DNA of 20,961 nt from positions 1-20,961 of the forward strand of contig CAYFJO010000175.1 in the NCBI GenBank assembly GCA_964343305.1, written 5' to 3'. Positions 1 to 8,100 of the stretch are shown in pieces. Numbering within the stretch: the first letter of the stretch is position 1; the number at the start of each line of letters is the position of its first letter. Both the position numbers and the translations under genes were made by a program. The notes under the pieces were generated by a model. It worked only from the letters and a program-made list of their open reading frames with translations, made no database searches and had not been told where the DNA came from. This stretch comes from CAYFJO01 sp964343305. Lineage in GTDB: Bacteria; Planctomycetota; Planctomycetia; Pirellulales; Pirellulaceae.

Positions 1-1
1 C

Positions 2-1498
2 ATCGGTTTGACAACGGTCAACGGCCGTCATCAGCACAAAGTCACGGTCCGGCCTGATGGCACTGCCGAAACAGATTACGTCATGGGCCACACGCATAAT
101 GTCGCTCCGATGTTTGACATGGCCGGAAAATGGCGTTTTGAATTGGAAACCGACGAAGGTGACGAAGAGACCGTGGACGTCGAATTCACCGGGACACGGC
201 GAAGTCCGCGGGCCGCGACCGACGACGACAAACAACTTGCGCTCAATCGCATTCAAATTTCTCAAATCGATTTCCGCTGCCAGTGGCCGTCCGATCTTCT
301 CGACACTCAAAGTAATGGCCAAGTGGAAGCGACGATCTCCGTGGCCGGCGACGGCGAATCTCTGGAACTCAACGGCAGCATCGTCAATGGCAGCGGCGAA
401 ACGCTGTACACGCTGCACGCCGAGCAAACCGAGCGAACTGGCGACGGGGATCTCGTCAGCTATGAAATCGGCGGTCAACAAGGCATGATGCTGGCTCGTG
501 TGCCAAAATATGGAAAACTGGGCTTTCTCGACCGTCGCGGCCTGCGAAAAAGCAAAGGGGTCAACGTTGGCAACGAGTGGACCTATCGAAGTTACATCGA
601 AGGCGGGCGGCAGTCCCTGGCCACCGCGATTTGGACGTTTGAAGGCATTCGCGAAGGCGTTTTTCCGAACGACGATCTGCCGCTGGAAATGACGTTGAGC
701 GTGTTTCGTACGTACAAGGGACAGGTCGACAAGCCAATCCACGGACATCTGGTCATTCGGCATCCGACCAAAAGGATCGAGAGCGTCGAATTCGGTTTCG
801 ACGCGCTCGAGTTCCAAACGCTGCACATGGTCATCCCGAGAAAGTTCCGCGCGGTCGACGAAAAAGGGGAGTTCTTTGACGCCGACTTGTATGAAGATCT
901 GGTCGACGAGCAAGATGGCAACAAGATTCAAATTCGCGTCAAATGCGATGAGGCGGCCCAGTATTTTGGCATGGCCCAAGCCGACCTGTATATGCGGGCC
1001 AAGAACAGCTCCTTCGCACTCAACTTTGCCAAGGCCTATATCAGCATCTGGCTGCAGATGTTGATCGTGACTTCGCTGGGCGTGATGTTCAGTACGTTTT
1101 TGAGCACGGCCGTGACGCTGTTGGCTACGATCGCGTTTACCAGTTTGGGATTTGTTGTGGAGTTCGTACGCGGATTAGCTACCGGAGATGTTCATGGCGG
1201 TGGGCCCTTGGAGTCGCTCATTCGCATCATCACACAGAAAAACGTCATGATGGAGTTTGAACAGTCGTTCGGAACTCAACTGGTTGGGGCGGTCGATCAC
1301 GTGCTGTTATTCTTCATGGATCGGGCAACGTACCTGGTTCCGCGATACGAAAACTTCAATACGTCCAACTACCTGGCATATGGATTCAATATCCAGGGCG
1401 ATCTGCTGGCCATGCACTTCATGATTACGATGGGCTTTATCGTAGGGTTGACGGTCGTCTCTTATTTCTTCCTGAAGGCACGGGAAATCGCGGCATGA
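2..1498 (+). CDS. ABC-2-like membrane permease protein, C-terminal part (5' partial)
   Basis: The reading frame is open to the left edge, so the first part of the gene is missing. The in-frame TTG at 8 is probably an internal Leu rather than the start. About 330 residues form a soluble, beta-rich region opening with a His-rich stretch (YVMGHTHNV near residue 29). A hydrophobic block at about residues 340-390 is long enough for two membrane helices, and a final helix lies at about 472-490 before the tail LKAREIAA. A large domain followed by clustered helices and a charged RE-type tail recalls ABC-2 or gliding-type permeases whose extracytoplasmic domain lies between helices. That class is my inference, since no catalytic motif is present. 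Its stop overlaps the next start (ATGA, 1495-1498), so the two proteins are probably made together. Any ATPase partner would lie upstream, outside the window. Confidence 0.72.
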   Translation: MGLTTVNGRHQHKVTVRPDGTAETDYVMGHTHNVAPMFDMAGKWRFELETDEGDEETVDVEFTGTRRSPRAATDDDKQLALNRIQISQIDFRCQWPSDLLDTQSNGQVEATISVAGDGESLELNGSIVNGSGETLYTLHAEQTERTGDGDLVSYEIGGQQGMMLARVPKYGKLGFLDRRGLRKSKGVNVGNEWTYRSYIEGGRQSLATAIWTFEGIREGVFPNDDLPLEMTLSVFRTYKGQVDKPIHGHLVIRHPTKRIESVEFGFDALEFQTLHMVIPRKFRAVDEKGEFFDADLYEDLVDEQDGNKIQIRVKCDEAAQYFGMAQADLYMRAKNSSFALNFAKAYISIWLQMLIVTSLGVMFSTFLSTAVTLLATIAFTSLGFVVEFVRGLATGDVHGGGPLESLIRIITQKNVMMEFEQSFGTQLVGAVDHVLLFFMDRATYLVPRYENFNTSNYLAYGFNIQGDLLAMHFMITMGFIVGLTVVSYFFLKAREIAA

Positions 1499-3375
1499 AT
1501 GCACAAAACGCTTCCTTCAATCGCAAGATTGCGTACATCGCAACCATTGCAATTTTGTTGATTCCGTTGTCTTGGCTCAGCCAGCCAGCCACCAATCAAG
1601 CGGGCGCGAGCAGCCAGAAAAGTGGTGGAAAGCTGGCCCAGCTACGTGCCGAGCACAGTCTTGCGCAAGCGAACCTGGGCGAAATCGATCCGGCCAGTGA
1701 AACCATGAAATTGGCCACGTTGGGTTTGCAAGGCGTCGCCGTCCTCTGGCTGTGGGAGAAAGCCAACGAAGCAAAGAAAATGGAAGACTGGGACACGGCC
1801 AGCGCAACCATCAACCAAATCATTAAATTGCAGCCCAACTTTATCAAGGTGTGGGAGTTTCAGGCGCACAACCTTTCGTACAACATGTCGGTCGCATTCG
1901 ACGACTACAAATACCGCTATCATTGGGTCAAGAAAGGAATCTACTTCCTCATCGAGGGAACGAAGTACAACAGCCGAGAACCCAAGATGCCCTGGTGGCT
2001 CGGATTCTTCACCGGCCAAAAGATCGGTCGTTCGGACGAACGCGTTCAATTTCGTGAAATGTATCGCAACGATGACGACTTCCACAAACTGCTGTATGAC
2101 GAGAACCTCGACATCGACGCCGCGCGGGATCCCTACAACCGCGTCGACAATTGGCTGACCGCTCGCCAATGGTACCTGCGGTGTTACGAATTGATCGACG
2201 CGGGGGCCGTTTTTCGGGGCAAAGGTCCGTTGATCTATTATTCCGATGCCCCCATGTCTCGTGTGAACTTCGCACTTTCTCATGATGTGGAAAACAATCC
2301 TGGCGAAGGGGAAATCCCGCGCGAGAATTGGACGTTGGCCTCGCAGTCCTGGCAGGCGTTCGGAGACCGGCAAATTCGTACGACTTGGGGAACCTATGTA
2401 CGGTTAAACAGCCTTCAAGAAGCCGAAGACCGTGTCGATACGCTCCAAGCGAAATTCGACAAAATGCTTGGAGATGTCCGCGTAAAACTGAAGAAGGAAA
2501 TGATTGCTAGTTTTCCGAAAGACATTCGTGATGTGTTCGACAAACCGAAGGATGAGCGTGATGAAGGTGACGAGCATATCTTTAAAGAATGGACCGCCAG
2601 AATCCGATTCTCCAACAATGAAATCGCCAGTGCGGCGCCGAAAGATCTTCAACGGGAGGCCAGAAACCTCGCCGAAGAGTTGAATCGTGCCCAAGTGCAT
2701 TTGCGGCGGACCGACGGTTATCGCACCACGATCAATTTTCCATTCTGGATGCAACGGTGTGAGGCGGAGCGAAGCCATCACGGAATCGAAGCCCGCAAGA
2801 ACATGTATCGGGCGCATCAGCATTACCTGGCGACCAGGTTGGTGGCGTCCACAAAGATTGGTGAAGACGGCAAGATCGTCTACGAAACAAAGAAAGACGA
2901 AAACGGGCACACAGTCTACGAGCTGGATGAAGAGGGTAAACAAAAGCCGGACAAAAACGGGGAAAAAATTGCAGTCTATAAGCTAGGTGAAGACGGAAAG
3001 AAGATTGCGGAAATGGAGCCTGGTGCAAAGGAAACCTATGAAGCCGCCTGGGATCACTGGAACAAGTTGTTCAAAGAGTACGATCAGATGGAGTGCCGAA
3101 CCGTCGCCGAAGAGATGGCGCCGCGAATCGTTGAGTATCGAGACATCTTGATGCAGCAGGACATGGATCTATCGATTGATTTTCCGTTGATGGGAATCTT
3201 GGACATCCGCAACGGTCAAGACAGATTGCCAACTTCCAGCGCGATCAAAGAGAACCACGAAAAGGAGCAGGCGGCAAAGAAAGAAGCCGCGGCGAAAGCA
3301 GAGGCCGAAGAAGTGAAAAAGGCAGAGTCAGGTGAAGATGCCAACTCAAAACCGGACGATGCAACAGATGAGTAG
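1495..3375 (+). CDS. Membrane-anchored TPR-like protein of unknown function
   Basis: A 626-residue protein whose ATG overlaps the previous stop by four bases, implying translational coupling. Residues 11-29 are a single hydrophobic segment after a short basic N-terminus, so it is probably a signal anchor with the rest outside the cytoplasmic membrane. Residues about 84-130 resemble TPR helices (WLWEKANEAKKMEDWDTA, then QLQP-like IIKLQPN). The middle contains many aromatic motifs (MPWWLGFF at 165-172, RVDNWLTARQWY at 216-227). Residues 456-510 are a charged run of degenerate Gly-Lys-x-VYE units that appears inserted before another TPR-like stretch (KETYEAAWDHWNKLFKEYD). The C-terminus from about 586 is Lys/Glu/Ala-rich and disordered-looking. 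I do not recognise a named family. Position suggests a scaffold or partner of the upstream permease. Confidence 0.85.
   Translation: MNAQNASFNRKIAYIATIAILLIPLSWLSQPATNQAGASSQKSGGKLAQLRAEHSLAQANLGEIDPASETMKLATLGLQGVAVLWLWEKANEAKKMEDWDTASATINQIIKLQPNFIKVWEFQAHNLSYNMSVAFDDYKYRYHWVKKGIYFLIEGTKYNSREPKMPWWLGFFTGQKIGRSDERVQFREMYRNDDDFHKLLYDENLDIDAARDPYNRVDNWLTARQWYLRCYELIDAGAVFRGKGPLIYYSDAPMSRVNFALSHDVENNPGEGEIPRENWTLASQSWQAFGDRQIRTTWGTYVRLNSLQEAEDRVDTLQAKFDKMLGDVRVKLKKEMIASFPKDIRDVFDKPKDERDEGDEHIFKEWTARIRFSNNEIASAAPKDLQREARNLAEELNRAQVHLRRTDGYRTTINFPFWMQRCEAERSHHGIEARKNMYRAHQHYLATRLVASTKIGEDGKIVYETKKDENGHTVYELDEEGKQKPDKNGEKIAVYKLGEDGKKIAEMEPGAKETYEAAWDHWNKLFKEYDQMECRTVAEEMAPRIVEYRDILMQQDMDLSIDFPLMGILDIRNGQDRLPTSSAIKENHEKEQAAKKEAAAKAEAEEVKKAESGEDANSKPDDATDE
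2860..3024 (+). repeat. Degenerate in-frame repeat coding for Gly/Lys/Glu/Asp-rich units
   Basis: This stretch encodes residues 456-510 of the TPR-like protein. It consists of four to five loose units such as GEDGKIVYETK, DENGHTVYELD, KNGEKIAVYKL and GEDGKKIAE. The nucleotide string ggtgaagacgg followed by aagaag-like bases occurs near both ends, at about 2861 and 2987. This suggests growth by internal duplication. The units are charged and resemble toxin-repeat-like or linker sequence, but they are too few to assign to a family. Confidence 0.6.
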
Positions 3376-3385
3376 GACGGACTTA

Positions 3386-3416
3386 TGTAGGCTCGTGCTC
3401 AGTGACCCAACCTACA
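3386..3416. terminator. Inverted repeat between convergent genes, possible two-way terminator
   Basis: TGTAGG at 3386-3391 pairs with CCTACA at 3411-3416 around a 19-base loop. It sits in the 45-base gap between two converging genes, where a bidirectional terminator would be expected. The stem is only six base pairs and no T-run follows on either strand. Read on the minus strand, it begins TGTAGGTTGGGTCACTGAGC, which looks like a worn copy of the GTAGGTTGGGT... palindromic repeats scattered in many bacterial genomes. It may therefore be a repeat remnant rather than an evolved terminator. Confidence 0.35.
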
Positions 3417-3420
3417 CTTC

Positions 3421-4833
3421 TCAAAGCCCGGCAAAATAATTTCTCACAGCAATGTCAATCACCTCGCGCGTCAGGACATTCGGCCGTTCGTGGAACTCGC
3501 AATAATTCTTCGCTTGTTCCAGCAGATCGCGAGCGTAGCAATATCGAAGCGGCCGCTGGGCCGACTTAAAGTGTTTTTCGATCAAATACTCAGTGGCATC
3601 CGCTGTCGCTTCAAATGTGAATTCCGGGGCAAGACGCTCGAATAGCAATCGAAACTCTTCTTCACGTGGGTCGGCCACTTCGATCTTGTAAGGAATTCGT
3701 CGCAAGAATGCTGAATCAACCAATTCCTTTGGCTCTAGATTTGTCGCAAAAACCAGCAATTGGTCGAACGGAAGTTTGACTTGCCGTCCCGAAGGCAGGC
3801 TGATGTAATCGAATCCTTTTTCCATCGGTACGATCCAACGATTGAGCAATTCGTTGACGCTGCATCGCTGGCGGCCCAAATCATCAATGACGAGCGCCCC
3901 GCAATTGCTTTTCAACTGCAACGGTGCTTCGGTGATGCCCGTCACCGGATTGTAAGTGACGTCGAGATGCTCCAGCATCAATTCGCCGCCGGCAATCACC
4001 GTGGGCCGGCGAATGCGGATCCAACGATGATCGAGTTTCGACTTGATCGCAAACTTGTCATCCTCGTTCAGCGGCAAGACCTCGTGATTCGTTGGGTCAA
4101 ACAGCCGGACGATTTCTCGCCCAATCACAATCGCGCGAGGAATCCAAATCGCCTCGCTGACACAATCCATCACGCGTTCGCCGATGCTAGATTTGCCGTT
4201 GCCTGGCGGTCCGTACAAAAACAACCCACGGCCGGCATTGAGCGCTTGGCCGATCTGGCTGATCATTTCAAACGGCAGAATCATGTCGCTGTAGGCCGCC
4301 TTCAAATCGGCGAATCGTGGACGCGTTTTTCGAATGGACTGCAGTGTGATACTCTCCACATACTCTTCCACCGTCACAGGCGTGGCCCCAAAGTACGTGC
4401 ATTGCTGGCTGATGCGTTTCGCCCGCTCAAATCCATCGTTGCTCAGCTCCCATTCGTAATCGTTCATCGCCGCGTCGCGCTTGGGCACGATCAACACCCG
4501 TTGTCGAAGGGAAATGAACAACTCGTGCAGCAAGCCAAACGGCAATTTCAACTGTTCGGCCAGGCGACGGCCGCTGGCCGAGCCAAGGTTCATAACGCAT
4601 TTCAGGATCAACGACTCAACCAGATCCTGGTTCAAGTTTTCTTCGTCGAATTGTTTTGGTTCACTCGGCAGAAACGCGTGTTGCTCGGCAAGACTTTCCC
4701 GATCGTAGGACGGGCGATGGTCCGTGGCATTGATGTCGGACTGGACACGTGGGCGGGGCGCGGTGGGTGAATTGAAAATCTCCGCGCCCAAGCTTTGCTG
4801 GGCAGCCGGCGTTTGAGGTATGACTTCGCTCAC
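3421..4833 (-). CDS. AAA+ ATPase with N-terminal winged-helix-like region
   Basis: A 470-residue protein. The first 60 residues are low in structure. Residues about 66-140 look like a small helical/winged-helix domain (QDLVESLILKCVMNLG, then SGRRLAEQLKLPFGLL). The AAA+ core has Walker A GPPGNGKSS at 208-216, Walker B ALVIDDLG at 313-320, a sensor-1 Asn in FATN at 362-365, an arginine-finger candidate FLRRI at 377-381 and a sensor-2-like RPLRYCYARDL near 427-437. Walker B ends in DD instead of the usual DE. The start is GTG, supported by GAAGGA-type Shine-Dalgarno spacing. It stands alone, divergent from the NatA operon and convergent with the TPR gene. Such ATPases remodel other proteins or help build secretion machines. 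The client cannot be told from this locus. Confidence 0.9.
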   Translation of the reverse strand: MSEVIPQTPAAQQSLGAEIFNSPTAPRPRVQSDINATDHRPSYDRESLAEQHAFLPSEPKQFDEENLNQDLVESLILKCVMNLGSASGRRLAEQLKLPFGLLHELFISLRQRVLIVPKRDAAMNDYEWELSNDGFERAKRISQQCTYFGATPVTVEEYVESITLQSIRKTRPRFADLKAAYSDMILPFEMISQIGQALNAGRGLFLYGPPGNGKSSIGERVMDCVSEAIWIPRAIVIGREIVRLFDPTNHEVLPLNEDDKFAIKSKLDHRWIRIRRPTVIAGGELMLEHLDVTYNPVTGITEAPLQLKSNCGALVIDDLGRQRCSVNELLNRWIVPMEKGFDYISLPSGRQVKLPFDQLLVFATNLEPKELVDSAFLRRIPYKIEVADPREEEFRLLFERLAPEFTFEATADATEYLIEKHFKSAQRPLRYCYARDLLEQAKNYCEFHERPNVLTREVIDIAVRNYFAGL

Positions 4834-4847
4834 GTTGGAATTCCTTC
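4834..4847 (-). promoter_or_regulatory. Ribosome binding site supporting the GTG start of the AAA+ ATPase
   Basis: On the minus strand the sequence reads GAAGGAATTCCAAC immediately before GTG. AAGGA lies 8 bases from the start codon. No in-frame ATG follows until well inside the conserved region, so this Shine-Dalgarno match decides the GTG start. The SD overlaps the 8-base palindrome GGAATTCC. Confidence 0.6.
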
Positions 4848-5006
4848 AAAAACGAAAGATGCGTGGTTCTCACAGAACTCTACGTTCCCGTTGCGTCCGC
4901 AGTTGTCGTTTTCGCTCTGGCCGCCGTATTCCGATTCCTTGTGCGGGCACAGCCGTTGCAACCGTCTTAACCGGCACGTGAATGTATCGCTAAATAAGCT
5001 ACGCTG

Positions 5007-5015
5007 TGATATAAG
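5007..5015 (+). promoter_or_regulatory. Possible extended -10 promoter for the NatA/permease operon
   Basis: TGATATAAG at 5007-5015 fits an extended -10 element (TG, one base, then TATAAG, 5 of 6 to TATAAT). No good -35 hexamer lies 16-18 bases upstream, which extended -10 promoters do not strictly need. It would leave a leader of about 50 bases before the ATG at 5074. The rest of the 240-base divergent gap (4834-5073) shows no other clear element apart from the ATPase ribosome binding site. Confidence 0.4.
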
Positions 5016-5073
5016 GAAGTTGCCTGGTCAACGACGCCGACTATCCGCCAACCGCCGCTGAAGCACCGATTGC

Positions 5074-5841
5074 ATGATTCACGTTCGCGAACTGACGAAA
5101 CACTACGCAGATCTTCGCCGCGGCAAATTCGTCGCGCTGGATGGGATCAGCTTCGACGCACACGAAGGCCAGGTCTTCGGATTGCTGGGGCCCAATGGCG
5201 CGGGCAAAACAACTGCCCTGCGAATCTTGAGCACCGTGCTTCAGCCCACCAGCGGAACTGCCCAGATCAACGGTTTCGATGTCGAGACACAGCCAGCCGA
5301 GGTGCGCCACGAAATTGGTTTCGTGTCGAACAATACAGCGGTTTACGACCGCATGACCGCCTGGGAAATGGTCGAGTATTTCGGCCGTCTCTATGGCATG
5401 CCAGATGACGCCTTGCACCAGCGGATGCGGCTGATCTTCGAACGTTTGCAAATGGACAACATTCGTGACGTGACGGGGGCCAAGATGTCGACCGGCATGA
5501 AGCAAAAGGTCTCCATCGCTCGGGCAATCGTCCATGACCCTCCCGTGCTCGTCTTTGACGAAGCGACCGTTGGGTTGGATGTGTTGGTCGCGAGGGCGAT
5601 GTTGCAAACCGTGGCGCAGCTTCGCGACCAGGGAAAATGTATCGTCTTTTCGACGCACATCATGCGCGAAGCGGAACGGCTGTGCGATCAAGTTGCGATT
5701 TTGTATCGCGGCCAGATGCTGGCCAACGGAACGTTAGAGCAGCTCCGCGAACAACATGAAGAAAACGACCTGGAAGAGCTGTTCTTTCAACTGATTTCTG
5801 ACTATGACGCCACGCGACAGGAACAGGAAGCTGCGGTCTAA
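5074..5841 (+). CDS. ABC transporter ATP-binding protein, NatA type
   Basis: A 255-residue nucleotide-binding subunit that should power the membrane protein encoded one base downstream. Walker A is GPNGAGKT at 39-46. The ABC signature is STGMKQK at 139-145, the NatA/drug-exporter variant of LSGGQ. Walker B is VLVFDEA at 158-164, the D-loop GLD at 167-169 and the switch His is in STHIM at 193-197. Two departures are visible: the Q-loop Gln is replaced in GFVSNNTAVYDR (82-93), as in other NatA-like proteins, and the usual DEPT reads DEAT. The length is normal for the family. The start has no strong Shine-Dalgarno, but MIHVRELTKHY is the usual N-terminus. The closest known model is the NatAB sodium extrusion system, but the substrate cannot be inferred. 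Confidence 0.95.
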   Translation: MIHVRELTKHYADLRRGKFVALDGISFDAHEGQVFGLLGPNGAGKTTALRILSTVLQPTSGTAQINGFDVETQPAEVRHEIGFVSNNTAVYDRMTAWEMVEYFGRLYGMPDDALHQRMRLIFERLQMDNIRDVTGAKMSTGMKQKVSIARAIVHDPPVLVFDEATVGLDVLVARAMLQTVAQLRDQGKCIVFSTHIMREAERLCDQVAILYRGQMLANGTLEQLREQHEENDLEELFFQLISDYDATRQEQEAAV

Positions 5842-5842
5842 C

Positions 5843-8083
5843 ATGAAGTGGTCGAATGTCAAATTGATTTTTTCGCGCGAAGTTCGAGACCAGTTGCGCG
5901 ATCGGCGATCGGTCTTTATGATCGCCGTGTTGCCGCTGCTGCTGTATCCGCTGTTGGGGATGAGCTTTGTTCAGGTGGCGCAGTTCCTGAAAGAACATCC
6001 GACTCGCGTCTGGATCATTGGAGCCGAGCGTTTGCCGGACGACCCGGCGCTGATCGAGGAAAAAAAGTTTAGTGCTGAGTTTTGTTCAGAGAGTGAGCAC
6101 CGATTGATCGATCTAACGATCGACCACGATGAAGAATCGACGGAGCGGCGCGGTGAAGGCAATTGGGATGAGCGCAAACTTGCCAACTATGCCAAGAGCG
6201 CGATTTACAACGGCAAGTTCGATACGGTCGTATTTTTTCCTCCTGAATTCGCGGACAAGCTGGCGGAGTTTCGGGAGTCCTTGGAAAACCGGGACGTCGA
6301 TCCGAGTGCGATACCAGTCGAAGCGAGCGTGCCACAACCGGTTGTGTTCGTTAACAAAGCCAGCGATAAGTCGCGCATAGCCCAGGTTCGCGTAAACGAT
6401 ATTCTGGCCCGCTGGCACGACGCAATCGTGCAACGAAATCTGGAAGCGAGTCACGTTCCCATCACCGCCACGCGTCCCTTCAAAGTTGTCGACTCGGATG
6501 TTGCCGAACCAACCAGCCGTCGCGCCGCGGTGTGGTCCAAGATTCTGCCATTCGTCGTTTTGATCTGGGCACTGACCGGTGCGTTCTACCCGGCGGTCGA
6601 CCTTTGTGCGGGCGAAAAAGAACGAGGCACGTTGGAGACGCTGCTCAGCAGTCCCGCCCAACGTGTCGAAATTGTTTGGGGAAAATTGTTCACGATCATG
6701 ACGTTTAGCGCGGTGACATCGCTCTTGAACATGGCGTGCATGGGTTTAACGGGGTGGTTTATCATCCAACAGTTTGACCAAGTCGGCGGAGTGCGGCCGC
6801 TGCCGATTAGTCCGCCGCCACTGGCATCGATGGGCTGGCTCGTTCTGGCGTTGATTCCGATTTCGGCTCTATTCAGCGCCTTGTCGCTGGCCGTGGCGTC
6901 GTTTGCAAAGAGCACCAAGGAAGGCCAATACTATTTGATGCCGTTGCTGTTGATCTCTTTGCCGCTGATGATGTTGCCGATGTTGCCCGCGGCTCAGCTT
7001 GATCTTGGCATGAGCATCATTCCCGTCACGGGCATGATGTTTTTGTTGAGGATGTTGATCGAGGGCCAATACACCGACGCGCTGCGGTTTTGTGTACCGG
7101 TGTTGGGCGTGACACTGGTGTGTTGCTGGTTGGCGATACGTTGGGCCGTCAGTCAATTTCAAAACGAATCGGTCTTGTTCCGCGAAAACGAACGATGGGA
7201 CATCGGCCTTTGGGTCCGGCACGTGGTTCGGGATCGAGCCGACACGCCACGGTTTCACGACGCCATTATGTGCGGAGTCTTGTTGCTGATGATCCGATTC
7301 TTCGCGGGAATGATGCCTGCACCAGAGGGATTTGTTGGGTTTGCCACCTCGACCCTCACACTGCAAATCGCGATGATTCTGACTCCCGCGTTATTGATGA
7401 CCATCATCCTCGGCCGCAAACCAGCAAAGACACTGTCGCTGCGAATGCCGAAACTCAGCGTGATCCCGGCGGCGATTCTGCTGGCCGTCGCCTTGCATCC
7501 CTGTTCTTCGTTGATCGCCCATGCCGTGCGGACGATTTATCCATTTACCGAGTCCGCCCGCGAGCAATTGACGGCCATGACCGCGATGTTGTCTCAAGAA
7601 AATGTGTTCGCAGTCTTGGCAGTCATGGCGGTGACACCGGCCATTTGCGAAGAACTTGCGTTCCGCGGATTTATCCTGTCGGGCTTGCGAGATGGCGCCA
7701 GCAAATGGACCGCGATTGTGATCAGCAGCCTGTTCTTCGGCATGGTCCACATGATTTTGCAGCAGTCTATCCCCGCGTTCATCGTCGGGCTGGTCATTGG
7801 TTATATCGTGATTCAATCAGGCAGCATCCTGACTGGAATTTTATTTCACGCCACCTACAACTCACTGGCCTTGCTGCCCTTGTTCATGACACCGGAAGTC
7901 TTCAGCTATGTCTACCAAGGCACGAGTGATTCGCTTATGTATCACTGGCAACTGATGGCGATTGGCGGGATGCTTGGCATTGGGTTATTGTGGTGGTTCA
8001 ATCGATTGCCAGTCGAAAAAAAACGGGATGACCGTTGTGACACGGCCTTTGATCCGGCCTCGGTGGGTGCGGCCACGAAATAA
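5843..8083 (+). CDS. ABC-2 permease fused to a CPBP (CAAX-like) intramembrane protease
   Basis: A 746-residue membrane protein. The ATG at 5843 is preferred over an earlier in-frame ATG at 5804, because the latter would lie deep inside the ATPase gene while 5843 follows its stop by one base and opens with the family-typical basic N-terminus. Helix 1 is at about 24-48, followed by a roughly 180-residue extracytoplasmic domain. Then come five or six helices with the ABC-2 motif GEKERGTLETLLSSP (257-271). A second membrane half starts near 473 and ends in a complete CPBP site: EELAFR at 603-608, FFGMVH at 631-636 and HATYN at 669-673. These fit the EExxxR, FxxxH and HxxxN motifs, so proteolysis is plausible. 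It should pair with the upstream NatA-type ATPase. Peptide or protein cleavage coupled to export is a reasonable guess, not shown. Confidence 0.93.
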   Translation: MKWSNVKLIFSREVRDQLRDRRSVFMIAVLPLLLYPLLGMSFVQVAQFLKEHPTRVWIIGAERLPDDPALIEEKKFSAEFCSESEHRLIDLTIDHDEESTERRGEGNWDERKLANYAKSAIYNGKFDTVVFFPPEFADKLAEFRESLENRDVDPSAIPVEASVPQPVVFVNKASDKSRIAQVRVNDILARWHDAIVQRNLEASHVPITATRPFKVVDSDVAEPTSRRAAVWSKILPFVVLIWALTGAFYPAVDLCAGEKERGTLETLLSSPAQRVEIVWGKLFTIMTFSAVTSLLNMACMGLTGWFIIQQFDQVGGVRPLPISPPPLASMGWLVLALIPISALFSALSLAVASFAKSTKEGQYYLMPLLLISLPLMMLPMLPAAQLDLGMSIIPVTGMMFLLRMLIEGQYTDALRFCVPVLGVTLVCCWLAIRWAVSQFQNESVLFRENERWDIGLWVRHVVRDRADTPRFHDAIMCGVLLLMIRFFAGMMPAPEGFVGFATSTLTLQIAMILTPALLMTIILGRKPAKTLSLRMPKLSVIPAAILLAVALHPCSSLIAHAVRTIYPFTESAREQLTAMTAMLSQENVFAVLAVMAVTPAICEELAFRGFILSGLRDGASKWTAIVISSLFFGMVHMILQQSIPAFIVGLVIGYIVIQSGSILTGILFHATYNSLALLPLFMTPEVFSYVYQGTSDSLMYHWQLMAIGGMLGIGLLWWFNRLPVEKKRDDRCDTAFDPASVGAATK

Positions 8084-8100
8084 CGCTGGCCGGTTGAGCC

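Noticed and set aside
1642..2373. Minus-strand open frame of 243 codons opposite the TPR-like gene
   Set aside because: It lies wholly within a coupled gene with clear protein features and shows none of its own.
3760..4770. Long plus-strand open frame of 336 codons opposite the AAA+ ATPase
   Set aside because: Its translation has no recognisable motif and is rich in shadow-type composition, while the minus strand has all the AAA+ motifs.
4834..5073. Possible small RNA or tRNA in the divergent gap
   Set aside because: I looked for cloverleaf arms and strong hairpins on both strands and saw none beyond short chance palindromes.
5804..5842. Earlier in-frame ATG for the permease-CPBP gene
   Set aside because: It would overlap the ATPase gene by 38 bases and add a non-membrane-like basic extension. 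The ATG at 5843 follows the ATPase stop by one base.
7090..7929. Plus-strand frame of 279 codons within the permease-CPBP gene
   Set aside because: It is an out-of-frame reading of the CPBP region. The correct frame has the complete EExxxR, FxxxH and HxxxN motifs.
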